Source: TMED109 sp002684605
GTDB taxonomy: Bacteria > Pseudomonadota > Alphaproteobacteria > TMED109
Reading direction: 5' to 3'
Assembly: GCA_913046335.1 (NCBI GenBank)
Contig: CAJWSU010000012.1
Coordinates: forward strand, 1-42,519
DNA: 42,519 nucleotides
A program made the translations under genes and the position numbers. Each line of letters starts with the position of its first letter. Position 1 is the stretch's first letter. Shown in pieces: positions 16,695 to 25,218 of this stretch. The notes under the pieces were generated by a model. The model saw only the letters and a program-made list of their open reading frames with translations, did not search any database and was not told the DNA's origin.

Positions 16695-17908
16695 TATGAG
16701 CCTATTAACATTCTTTCAGGATCTTCTATAAAGTCTTTTATTTTTACCAGAAACGATACTGCTTCTTTTCCAGAAACCGCTCTATGATCATAAGTTAAAG
16801 CTACATACATCATAGGTTTAATTTTTATTTCTCCGTTTTCAACTATAGCCCTATCTTTAATTTGATGTAGACCAAGTATTGCTGTTTGAGGAGGGTTTAA
16901 AATAGGCGTAGACATCATTGAACCATAAATTCCTCCATTGGTTATAGTGAAAGTACCACCAATCATTTGATCAGAAGCGATTGAGCCATTTTTAGCATCA
17001 ATTCCAAAATTATATATTTCCTTCTCAATCTCTGAAAATGATTTTGCATCTGCTTCTTTTATTACTGGGACCAGTAAACCTTGTGGAGCACCTATAGCTA
17101 TCCCTAAGTTAATATGGTCGTGATAAATAATGTCACTGCCATCAATTTCTGAATTAATAATAGGCATTTCTTTCAAAGCTATAGAAACTGCATTACAAAA
17201 AAAAGACATAAATCCAAGCTTAATATTGAACTTTTGCTCAAAATTATCTTTATTATTTTTTCTAATTTTAATTATATTTGACATGTCAACTTCATTAAAT
17301 GTAGTTAACATGGCCGCTGTATTTTGTGCTAATTTTAACCTTTCAGCCATAGTTCTCTGCAGTCTTGTCATAGGGACTCTCGTAGACTTTTTTATATTTA
17401 ATGGCGCACTCTTGTTTGACACCTCTATAATATCATCTTCAGGTTTAAATATACCTTTTCTTCTCTGACTAGGAGATAAATTTTCTCCACCTATTAATTC
17501 TTGTAAATCATTTTTAGTAATTTTATTTCCTGCTCCTGATCTTTTAACATCTATAGTGGATATATTTTCAGGAACAATAATTTTTTCTTCTACTTTATTA
17601 TTGTTTACATCTTCAATATTTTCTTCTTCTATTTTTTTAGTATCTTTTTTTGTTTCTATAATTAGATTATTTTGGGGACCTTCTAAATAGTCAGCTAATT
17701 CCGCACCAATCTGCACATCTTTTCCAGCCTCAAAATATATTTCAGATAACTTACCGTCAGATTGTGCATATACTTCTAAAGTTGCTTTATCAGTTTCCAG
17801 CTCTACTAACACTTCATCTTTCTTAACAAGGTCACCTTTTTTCTTTAGCCATTTAGCTACAGTTGCCTCTGTAATCGATTCACCCAAAGATGGAACAAGA
17901 ATTTTCAT
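16694..17908 (-). CDS. sucB: 2-oxoglutarate dehydrogenase E2, dihydrolipoyl succinyltransferase
   Basis: Transfers the succinyl group from the lipoyl arm to CoA in the 2-oxoglutarate dehydrogenase complex. The 404 residues have one N-terminal lipoyl domain (ELETDKATLEVYA, lipoyl Lys41), an acidic linker, a short subunit-binding-like segment (about 112-138) and the catalytic acyltransferase domain (about 170-404). Two features are odd. The subunit-binding domain lacks the usual first helix (the SPAARKLA part) and keeps only a divergent SGAGNKITKNDL second half. The catalytic motif, normally DHRxxDG, reads DHRAVSG: His375 is kept, but Ser379 stands at the Asp position. The rest of the catalytic domain looks intact (NLGIAIGAPQGLLVPVIK; GTFTITNGGIYGSMMSTPI). 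It lies between sucA and lpd, which fixes it as the succinyl rather than the acetyl enzyme. Confidence 0.95.
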   Translation of the reverse strand: MKILVPSLGESITEATVAKWLKKKGDLVKKDEVLVELETDKATLEVYAQSDGKLSEIYFEAGKDVQIGAELADYLEGPQNNLIIETKKDTKKIEEENIEDVNNNKVEEKIIVPENISTIDVKRSGAGNKITKNDLQELIGGENLSPSQRRKGIFKPEDDIIEVSNKSAPLNIKKSTRVPMTRLQRTMAERLKLAQNTAAMLTTFNEVDMSNIIKIRKNNKDNFEQKFNIKLGFMSFFCNAVSIALKEMPIINSEIDGSDIIYHDHINLGIAIGAPQGLLVPVIKEADAKSFSEIEKEIYNFGIDAKNGSIASDQMIGGTFTITNGGIYGSMMSTPILNPPQTAILGLHQIKDRAIVENGEIKIKPMMYVALTYDHRAVSGKEAVSFLVKIKDFIEDPERMLIGS

Positions 17909-17967
17909 TTATAAATACCTATCTTTTATAAAGTTTATAATAATTTAATGCCTTTTTATATTTTTAG

Positions 17968-20796
17968 TTATTTTTTATTAAGTATATTATCATCAGCCAA
18001 CAAAGCTTTATATATTAAATCATTCTGTTCTAAAACATGCCTACTGAACAATCCAGTAGCAGTAGAAGCCTCAGCTTTTCTACCTGCATAAAATAATCTG
18101 TTTTGTTTTGAGCCTATCTCTATCATTACGTCTTCGACTAGTGAATTAATATAACTCCAAGCACCCATATTTTTTGGTTCTTCCTGGCACCATATTATTT
18201 TAGCCTTACTAAAATTTTTTAATTCTCTAACTACTGCATCTTCTGGAAAAGGATAAAGTTGCTCTATTCTTATTATTCTAGTATTTGTTAATTTTTTTTC
18301 TTCTCTTTCTTTTATTAAATCATAAAATATTTTTCCTGTACATAATACTATCCTATCAATTTTATGATTCTTTTCTAATTTTTTTGGGTCTGGCAGTACG
18401 CGGTGAAACCAAGACCCTTCTGTCATATCAGATATTTCTGATACCGCATTTTTATTTCTTAATAATGACTTTGGAGTAAATATTATAACAGGCTTTCTGA
18501 AAGACCTATGCATCTGCCTTCTTAAAACATGAAAATAATTAGCTGGCGTTGTACAATTTACAACTTGTAAATTATCTTCTGCGCACAGCTGTAAAAACCT
18601 TTCCATTCTTGCTGAAGAGTGCTCGGGTCCTTGCCCTTCATAACCATGAGGTAATAATAAAGTTAACCCAGACATCCTTAGCCATTTGCTTTCACCTGAT
18701 GATATAAACTGATCTATTATAACTTGAGCTCCATTTGCAAAATCTCCAAATTGCGCTTCCCACATAACTAATGCATTTGGTTCTGCTAAAGAATAGCCAT
18801 ATTCAAAACCTAAAACAGAGGCTTCAGATAAAGGGCTATCTACTATTTCAAATACAGCCTGATCTTTTGAAATATTGTTTAGTAATACTGTTTTGTTTTC
18901 ATTCTCTTGATCTACTAGTACAGCATGTCGCTGAGAAAATGTTCCCCTACCTGAATCTTGGCCAGTAAGCCTGATTTTTACACCTTCTATTAATAAGCTT
19001 CCTAAAGCCATTGCTTCTGCTGACGACCAATCAATAGCTATTGCCCCTTCATAAGATTTTTTTCTTTGGTCTATAAATTTTTGAAGTTTTCTATGAAGTT
19101 TAAAATGTTTAGGAATATTTATTAAACCCTTAGCTACTAATTCAAACTGATCAATATTTATGCTTGTATCGCCCCTTCTTTTACCTTTCTCCCTTGCCCT
19201 ATCTAAACCTTTCCACGCACCGCTAAACCAATCCGCAGTATCCGGCTTATAGGAACTAGCCTTTACAAAGTCTTCTTCTAGTTTCTTAGACCAGTTACCT
19301 ATAAAACCGTCCGCTTCTTTTTTTGATATTAGATTTTGTTCTATAAGCTTTTGGCTATAAAGTTCCTGTGTCGAAGGATGACTTGAGATAGCCTTATACA
19401 TATTAGGCTGTGTAAACGCAGGCTCATCACCTTCATTATGACCATGACGTCTATAACAAAACATATCAACAACTATATCTTTATTAAATTTTTGACGAAA
19501 TTCAATTGCCATTCTAGCCGCATGAACAACTGCTTCCGGGTCATCTCCATTTACATGAAATATAGGAGCTTGTATCATGAGAGCTACATCAGAACAATAT
19601 GGACCAGATCTAGAATTTACTGGGTTTGTAGTAAAACCAATTTGATTGTTTATAATAAAATGAATAGTTCCACCAATTCTATAACCTTTTAGCTCAGATA
19701 AATCTAAAGTTTCTGGAACTAAACCTTGTCCTGAAAATGCTGCATCGCCATGAATCAATAATGCAGCTACTTTACGCCTCCCTAAATCTTCTTTTTGATC
19801 TTGTTTAGCTCTTACTTTCCCAACAACTACAGGGTTTACAGCTTCTAAATGAGAAGGGTTTGCTGTTAAAGATAGATGCACTTTTTTACCATCAAATTCT
19901 CTATCGGATGATGTACCTAAATGATATTTCACATCTCCTGCGCCTTCTATATTTTCTGGTTGAGATGAATTACCTTGGAATTCAGAAAAAATTGCTTCAA
20001 ACGGTTTTCCCATAAAGTTAGCTAAAATATTTAACCTTCCTCTATGAGCTGTTCCTATGACAACTTCCTCTAAACCTAATTTACTTCCTCGCTTTAATAT
20101 TTGTTCTAATGCAGGAATCATAGATTCTGCGCCCTCAAGACCAAACCTCTTTGTTCCAGTGTATTTTCTATCTAAGAATCTCTCAAATATCTCAGCGGCT
20201 ACTAATCTTTCTAATATTGCCTTCTTACCCATATCAGTAAAATCAGGCTGATTTAGAACTTTTTCTAATGTTTGTTGTACCCATGCTTTTTGCTCAGGAT
20301 CTTGAATATGCATAAACTGCACACCAATTGTTCCACAATATGTTGCTTCAAGATTTGCTATAATTTCTCTTAATGTTGCAGATTCAATACCCAATACATT
20401 ATCTATGAATATCAACCTATCCATATCTTTTTCTTTGAATCCATAACTTTCAGGATTAAGTTCTGGATGATTTGAAGATACCGTTATTTTTAATGGATCT
20501 AAGTTTGCCTTTAAGTGCCCTCTGACTCTGTAAGCCCTAATTAACATTAATGCTCTAATAGAATCTAAAGTAGTAGACCTGCTATTTTGATCTAATGATA
20601 TATTTCCATTTATATGATTTAGAGAGCTTTCATTATTTAAATGAAACTCTTCTAAAAATAAAGATGCATCAGGCGTAAGATCATTAAAGAATTCTTGCCA
20701 ATCTATATTTACTGAATTTTTATCCTTGCTATAGGCAATATACAATTGTTTTAATTCATTAAATCGAGTTTGCTTTTTTACAGTCTTAATCGACAA
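17968..20796 (-). CDS. sucA: 2-oxoglutarate dehydrogenase E1
   Basis: Thiamine-diphosphate enzyme that decarboxylates 2-oxoglutarate and succinylates the E2 lipoyl arm; rate-controlling in the TCA cycle. The 942 residues show GTAHRGRLNILANFMGKPFE, LSLTANPSHLEAVNPVVVGK, the ThDP/Mg region IHGDAAFSGQGLVPETL, and RGTFSQRHAVLVDQEN, with the C-terminal receiver-like domain complete. The start is a TTG at 20796; an in-frame TAA lies two codons upstream, so no longer form is possible. The N-terminus is therefore short and does not show the SSYLSG/SFLYG-type segment that precedes the (I/L)-LY-x-D-P region in most E1o proteins. Located between sucD and sucB in the usual operon order. Confidence 0.97.
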   Translation of the reverse strand: MSIKTVKKQTRFNELKQLYIAYSKDKNSVNIDWQEFFNDLTPDASLFLEEFHLNNESSLNHINGNISLDQNSRSTTLDSIRALMLIRAYRVRGHLKANLDPLKITVSSNHPELNPESYGFKEKDMDRLIFIDNVLGIESATLREIIANLEATYCGTIGVQFMHIQDPEQKAWVQQTLEKVLNQPDFTDMGKKAILERLVAAEIFERFLDRKYTGTKRFGLEGAESMIPALEQILKRGSKLGLEEVVIGTAHRGRLNILANFMGKPFEAIFSEFQGNSSQPENIEGAGDVKYHLGTSSDREFDGKKVHLSLTANPSHLEAVNPVVVGKVRAKQDQKEDLGRRKVAALLIHGDAAFSGQGLVPETLDLSELKGYRIGGTIHFIINNQIGFTTNPVNSRSGPYCSDVALMIQAPIFHVNGDDPEAVVHAARMAIEFRQKFNKDIVVDMFCYRRHGHNEGDEPAFTQPNMYKAISSHPSTQELYSQKLIEQNLISKKEADGFIGNWSKKLEEDFVKASSYKPDTADWFSGAWKGLDRAREKGKRRGDTSINIDQFELVAKGLINIPKHFKLHRKLQKFIDQRKKSYEGAIAIDWSSAEAMALGSLLIEGVKIRLTGQDSGRGTFSQRHAVLVDQENENKTVLLNNISKDQAVFEIVDSPLSEASVLGFEYGYSLAEPNALVMWEAQFGDFANGAQVIIDQFISSGESKWLRMSGLTLLLPHGYEGQGPEHSSARMERFLQLCAEDNLQVVNCTTPANYFHVLRRQMHRSFRKPVIIFTPKSLLRNKNAVSEISDMTEGSWFHRVLPDPKKLEKNHKIDRIVLCTGKIFYDLIKEREEKKLTNTRIIRIEQLYPFPEDAVVRELKNFSKAKIIWCQEEPKNMGAWSYINSLVEDVMIEIGSKQNRLFYAGRKAEASTATGLFSRHVLEQNDLIYKALLADDNILNKK

Positions 20797-20819
20797 ATTT
20801 TATATGCCCTTCTTCTTAA

Positions 20820-21689
20820 TCAGATAACTTTTAACATTTCCTGACCAATTGTAGCTGGAGAAGATGCTATAGAAACACCTGCTGATTTCAAAGCTTCAAT
20901 TTTATCTTCAGCTCCTCCACTACCACCAGATATAATTGCTCCAGCATGCCCCATTCTTTTTCCTGATGGTGCGCTTAAACCTGCAATGAAACTAACTATT
21001 GGTTTTTTTATTTTTGAGTACTTTATAAAATCGGCTGCTTCTTCTTCAGCTGAACCTCCTATTTCTCCTATCATAATAATACCTTTTGTATTATCATCGG
21101 CAAGAAAAAGTTCTAGAATATCTATAAAATTAGTTCCAGGAACAGGATCACCTCCTATGCCAACACAAGTAGTTTGGCCCAATTTACATGCAGTAGTTTG
21201 ATCTACTGCCTCATAAGTAAGTGTACCTGACCTAGAAACTATTCCAATACTTCCTTCCATACATATATGGCCTGGCATTATTCCTATTTTGCACTGATTT
21301 GGGGTTATTAAACCTGGACAATTAGGACCGATTAACCGGCTATTTGAAGCATTTAAAACTTTTTTTACCTTTACCATATCGGATATAGGTATACCCTCAG
21401 TTATACATACAATTAACTCTATTTTTGCCTCAATTGCCTCTAATATTGCATCTGCAGCAAACGGAGGAGGAACATATATAACACTTGTATTAGCATCCGT
21501 TTTATATACCGCCTCATCAACTGTATTAAAAACTGGTAAATCTAAATGAGTAGACCCTCCTTTACCTGGAGAGACTCCACCTAACATTTTTGTTCCATAT
21601 GCTATAGCTTGTTCAGAATGGAATGTTCCTTGAGCACCAGTAAAACCTTGACATATCACTTTAGTTTCTGAATTTACTATTATAGACAT
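20820..21689 (-). CDS. sucD: Succinyl-CoA synthetase alpha subunit
   Basis: With SucC converts succinyl-CoA, ADP (or GDP) and phosphate to succinate and nucleoside triphosphate. The 289 residues carry the CoA-binding Rossmann domain (QGFTGAQGTFHSEQAIAYGT), LIGPNCPGLI, SRSGTLTYEAVDQ, and the phosphorylated His248 in GHAGAIISGGSGGAEDK. The start codon directly follows the sucC stop with no spacer, so the two subunits are coupled. sucA begins 23 bases after its end. Intact and of typical length. Confidence 0.97.
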   Translation of the reverse strand: MSIIVNSETKVICQGFTGAQGTFHSEQAIAYGTKMLGGVSPGKGGSTHLDLPVFNTVDEAVYKTDANTSVIYVPPPFAADAILEAIEAKIELIVCITEGIPISDMVKVKKVLNASNSRLIGPNCPGLITPNQCKIGIMPGHICMEGSIGIVSRSGTLTYEAVDQTTACKLGQTTCVGIGGDPVPGTNFIDILELFLADDNTKGIIMIGEIGGSAEEEAADFIKYSKIKKPIVSFIAGLSAPSGKRMGHAGAIISGGSGGAEDKIEALKSAGVSIASSPATIGQEMLKVI

Positions 21690-22856
21690 TTATATCTCCC
21701 CTATTGATGAAACAGCTTTTTTTGCAGCGTCTCCTAAGTTATCAGCACTAATTATATCTAGGCCCGAGTTATTTAATATCTCTTTACCTTTTTCTACATT
21801 AGTCCCAGCTAAACGAACAATTAAAGGAATATTTATCTCTATATTTTTAGCTGCAGCAATAACTCCTTCAGCTATTACATCGCATCTCATAATTCCACCA
21901 AAAATATTAATCAGTACTGCCTTTACTTTATCATCAGATAAAATTATTCTAAATGCTTGCTCTACTCTATCTTTAGTAGCTCCACCTCCCACATCTAAAA
22001 AATTTGCAGGACTTCCCCCTTCTAACTTAATGATATCCATTGTGGCCATGGCTAAACCAGCTCCATTAACCATGCACCCAATATTTCCATCTAAACTAAT
22101 ATAATTTAATTCATGTTTAGCTGCTTCTAATTCTCTTGCATCTTCTTCATCTTCGTCCCTCAATGCTTCTATATCTTTATGTCTATATAAAGCATTGTCA
22201 TCAAAGTTCATTTTTGCATCTAATGCTAAAACATTATTATCATCAGTTATTACTAAAGGATTTATTTCTACTAAGCTTGCATCAGTCTGTTCTACAGCTT
22301 TTGCCAATGCAAGTATAAATGCAACAGCTTTATTTGAGGCAGCCTTTATAAGACCTAACTTAAAAACTAATTGTCTTGCTTGGTAAGACTGCATACCTAT
22401 TAAAGGATCTATTTGTACTTTAAAAATTTTTTCTGGTGTTTTTTCTGCTACTAATTCTATTTCTGTTCCGCCTTCAGTTGAAGCCATCATTACGTATTTT
22501 TCACTGCTCCTATCTAGGACTATTCCTAGATATAGTTCAGAAACAATATTTATACCTTCTTCAACAAAAATTTTATTTACTTTTTTACCTTCTGGTCCTG
22601 TTTGATGAGTTATTAGTGTCATACCTAATAATGAATCACTAATTTTTTTGACTTCCTGGAGACTATCAGCTATTTTCACTCCTCCTGCCTTCCCTCTTCC
22701 TCCAGCATGGATTTGTGCTTTTACTACCCATTTTTTTCCTCCTATATCTGCTGCAACTTTAACTGCCTCAGCAGAAGAATATGCTTCTTTTCCTCTGGGT
22801 ATACTTACTCCAAATCTAGCCAATATTTTTTTTGCTTGAAACTCATGGATATTCAT
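21690..22856 (-). CDS. sucC: Succinyl-CoA synthetase beta subunit
   Basis: Nucleotide- and succinate-binding subunit of succinyl-CoA synthetase. The 388 residues begin MNIHEFQAKKILARFGV, typical of the family, and continue with the ATP-grasp domain (KWVVKAQIHAGGRGKAGGVK), LVEINPLVI, ALDAKMNFDDNA, and the C-terminal ligase domain with GGGATKDRVEQAF and NIFGGIMRCDVIAEGVI. First gene of the sucCDAB-lpd group, separated from mdh by 102 bases. Which nucleotide is used cannot be read with confidence. Confidence 0.97.
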   Translation of the reverse strand: MNIHEFQAKKILARFGVSIPRGKEAYSSAEAVKVAADIGGKKWVVKAQIHAGGRGKAGGVKIADSLQEVKKISDSLLGMTLITHQTGPEGKKVNKIFVEEGINIVSELYLGIVLDRSSEKYVMMASTEGGTEIELVAEKTPEKIFKVQIDPLIGMQSYQARQLVFKLGLIKAASNKAVAFILALAKAVEQTDASLVEINPLVITDDNNVLALDAKMNFDDNALYRHKDIEALRDEDEEDARELEAAKHELNYISLDGNIGCMVNGAGLAMATMDIIKLEGGSPANFLDVGGGATKDRVEQAFRIILSDDKVKAVLINIFGGIMRCDVIAEGVIAAAKNIEINIPLIVRLAGTNVEKGKEILNNSGLDIISADNLGDAAKKAVSSIGEI

Positions 22857-22958
22857 TTTTAATCACCAATATTATTTAATGTATAATACGTTAACTTCTT
22901 ATCATGTAATAAAAATAAATCAACCTGCAACATTTAAATTAAAAGTTATATACAACTC
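22857..22958 (-). promoter_or_regulatory. mdh-sucC intergenic region
   Basis: A 102-base gap between mdh and sucC. Just after the mdh stop, on the - strand, a 7-pair AT-rich inverted repeat (AAGAGTT, loop GTATAT, AACTTTT, with one G-U pair) runs into a short T-rich stretch; it could be a weak terminator or processing site. Nearer sucC a TATTAT hexamer might be a -10 box, with no convincing -35. I infer a sucC promoter from gap size only. Confidence 0.3.
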
Positions 22959-23945
22959 TTAAGATTTTATCTTTTTAAAATATGAAGTTAAAGATTTGTC
23001 AATATTTTTACAGGCCGAAACTAATTCTAATACAGCTTTTACAGATTTCTTAAACATAGATTTTTCTGCTTTATCTAATCTAACTTCTATAACTTTTTCT
23101 ATTCCTTTTTTACCTATTACTACAGGAACACCTACATACATTCCTTTAACCCCATATTCACCATTTAGCATGGCTGCGCATGGTAATACTCTTTTCTTAT
23201 CTTTTAAATAACTTTCGGCCATTTGTATTGCAGATGTTGCCGGAGCATAAAATGCTGACCCTGTCTTAAGCAAAGAAACTATCTCGGCCCCCCCATCTCT
23301 AGTTCTTTGAACTATCTCATCCAACTTATTCTTTGTAATCCAGCCCATTTTAATTAATTCAGATAATGGAATACCCGCAACAGAAGAATACCTTATTAAT
23401 GGAACCATAGTATCTCCATGCCCACCCATTACAAAAGCTGTTACATCTGATATAGAAACATTTAATTCCTGAGATAAGAAATATCTGAAACGTGAACTGT
23501 CTAACACTCCTGCCATACCAACAACTTTATTAGAAGGAAGTCCACTAAAAGACTTTAATGCCCAAACCATTGCATCTAAAGGATTAGTAATACATATAAC
23601 AAAAGCATTTGGACAATATTTTTTTATTCCTTCTCCTACAGTTTTCATAACACCTAAATTAATTCCTAGAAGATCATCTCTGCTCATTCCAGGTTTTCTT
23701 GGAATACCCGCTGTAACTATTACAACATCAGAATTCTTTAATAAGCTATAATTACTTCCACCTTTCATATTTACATCAAAACCTTCTACTGGAGACGACT
23801 GAGCTATGTCTAAACTTTTACCTTCTGGAATACCTTTTGCGATATCTAAAAGCACCACATCACCAAGCTCTTTAAGACCTATTAAGTGAGCTAGAGTTCC
23901 TCCTATTGCTCCAGATCCTACAAGTGCTATTTTAGATTTAGACAT
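22959..23945 (-). CDS. mdh: Malate dehydrogenase
   Basis: NAD-dependent oxidation of malate to oxaloacetate in the TCA cycle. The 328 residues belong to the LDH-like MDH group common in alphaproteobacteria. Visible are the NAD site ALVGSGAIGGTLAHL, the NAD-selecting Asp34 (VVLLDIAKG), the substrate loop IPRKPGMSRDDLL with Arg83 and Arg89, and the catalytic His176 in MGGHGDTMVPL. The ATG is preceded by a clear AAGGAG 7 bases upstream. It follows the iron alcohol dehydrogenase gene and precedes sucC, the common mdh-sucCD linkage. Lactate dehydrogenase is the alternative in this fold, but Arg83 in the loop argues for malate. Confidence 0.96.
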   Translation of the reverse strand: MSKSKIALVGSGAIGGTLAHLIGLKELGDVVLLDIAKGIPEGKSLDIAQSSPVEGFDVNMKGGSNYSLLKNSDVVIVTAGIPRKPGMSRDDLLGINLGVMKTVGEGIKKYCPNAFVICITNPLDAMVWALKSFSGLPSNKVVGMAGVLDSSRFRYFLSQELNVSISDVTAFVMGGHGDTMVPLIRYSSVAGIPLSELIKMGWITKNKLDEIVQRTRDGGAEIVSLLKTGSAFYAPATSAIQMAESYLKDKKRVLPCAAMLNGEYGVKGMYVGVPVVIGKKGIEKVIEVRLDKAEKSMFKKSVKAVLELVSACKNIDKSLTSYFKKIKS

Positions 23946-24008
23946 AATTCTGCTCCTTATTTATTATATTTTACGAGTTTATATAGGTAATAAAAATTAT
24001 TTATTTTT

Positions 24009-25166
24009 CTACCATAAAATTTTATATATTTCCATAATTTCCTTACTTTCTGGAACTCTTGGATTATTTCCTGGTGATCCTGATGCAATAGCTTGCTCAG
24101 CCATAACTTCTAAGTTCTGCATAAAGTCAGTTTTATCTATACCAAATTCACTCGGACTAGGAACATTGAGCTCTTTATTAATCGCAATAAGTTCCGATAA
24201 TAGTTTTTTATTAGCAACATCATCAGTATCACCTGACATTGAAACTCCTATTGCTCTCGCACAATCTGCATAACGTTTTTTTGCAGCAGGAATTGAATAT
24301 TCTGTTACTGCAGGAAGCAACATTGCGTTTGATAAACCATGTGGCACATGATAAATTGCACCTATAGGCCTACTCATTCCATGAACTAAAGCGACCGAAG
24401 CATTTGAGAAGGCAATACCAGCCAATGTAGCTCCTAGCATCATTTTTTCTCTAGCTTCTAAATCATTACCATTATGATAAACTCTTCTTAAATTAGGGCC
24501 AATTAATCTCATAGCTTCTATAGCTTGCGTATCACTATAAGCGTTAGCCTTTTTACTTACGTAGGCTTCCATTGCATGCGTTAAGGCATCTATCCCAGTA
24601 TCAGCAGTTGCTCTTTTTGGTAAACTAAGTGTTAACTCATAATCTATTAAAGCAACTGATGGCATAAAACCTCTTCCAACACATAACATTTTTTCATCTG
24701 TAGCTTCATCTGCAATTATGGTAAAACGTGTAACTTCCGAACCTGTTCCAGCAGTAGTAGGAATAGCAATAATAGGGACACCAATTTCGGAAACCATTCT
24801 AGGAAATTTATAATCACGCATTACACCGCCAAACTTTCCTAAAATACCAATTGCTTTAGCACTATCAATAGGACTTCCACCCCCTAGAGCAATAATACAG
24901 TCATAATCTTTACTTTTAATTTTATTTACTCCTGCTTGTATAGAAGCAACAGTTGGTTCAGGTATTGTATCTGCAAATATATCCGCATGAATATTTAATC
25001 TATTAAGAGCTTCTTGAATTTTACTTGCATAACCAAGTTCAACCATCATTTTATCAGTAATAATTAGTGGTTTTTTATAAGACAAACTACTTAGAATATT
25101 TCCCACTTCTTGACTAGCTTTAGCTCCAATTTGCATAATACTTGGTAGAATTATTTGGTTAGACAC
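24009..25166 (-). CDS. Iron-containing (group III) alcohol dehydrogenase
   Basis: A 385-residue NAD(P)-dependent, metal-activated alcohol dehydrogenase of the FucO/AdhB type. The nucleotide loop GGGSPIDSAKAIG (95-107) and TTAGTGSEVT (137-146) are present, and all four metal ligands line up: Asp193 and His197 (DALTHAMEAY), His262 (VHGMSRPIGA) and His276 (HVPHGLSNAMLLP). The start is a GTG at 25166 with a GGAGG box 4 bases before it. It lies between zapE and mdh, where alphaproteobacteria usually have no such gene. The substrate is not readable: ethanol, lactaldehyde, 4-hydroxybutyrate or another small alcohol are all possible. The nearby mmsA gives only a weak hint towards semialdehyde or aldehyde metabolism. 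Confidence 0.92.
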   Translation of the reverse strand: MSNQIILPSIMQIGAKASQEVGNILSSLSYKKPLIITDKMMVELGYASKIQEALNRLNIHADIFADTIPEPTVASIQAGVNKIKSKDYDCIIALGGGSPIDSAKAIGILGKFGGVMRDYKFPRMVSEIGVPIIAIPTTAGTGSEVTRFTIIADEATDEKMLCVGRGFMPSVALIDYELTLSLPKRATADTGIDALTHAMEAYVSKKANAYSDTQAIEAMRLIGPNLRRVYHNGNDLEAREKMMLGATLAGIAFSNASVALVHGMSRPIGAIYHVPHGLSNAMLLPAVTEYSIPAAKKRYADCARAIGVSMSGDTDDVANKKLLSELIAINKELNVPSPSEFGIDKTDFMQNLEVMAEQAIASGSPGNNPRVPESKEIMEIYKILW

Positions 25167-25218
25167 AACACCTCCAAAATTTTTAGTTATTAATTATAGG
25201 TTAACTTAATGATCAATA

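Noticed and set aside
23963..23990. TATAAT with TTACCT at 16 bases, a possible mdh promoter on the - strand
   Set aside because: The -10 box is so close to mdh that transcription would start inside the Shine-Dalgarno sequence, leaving no usable leader.
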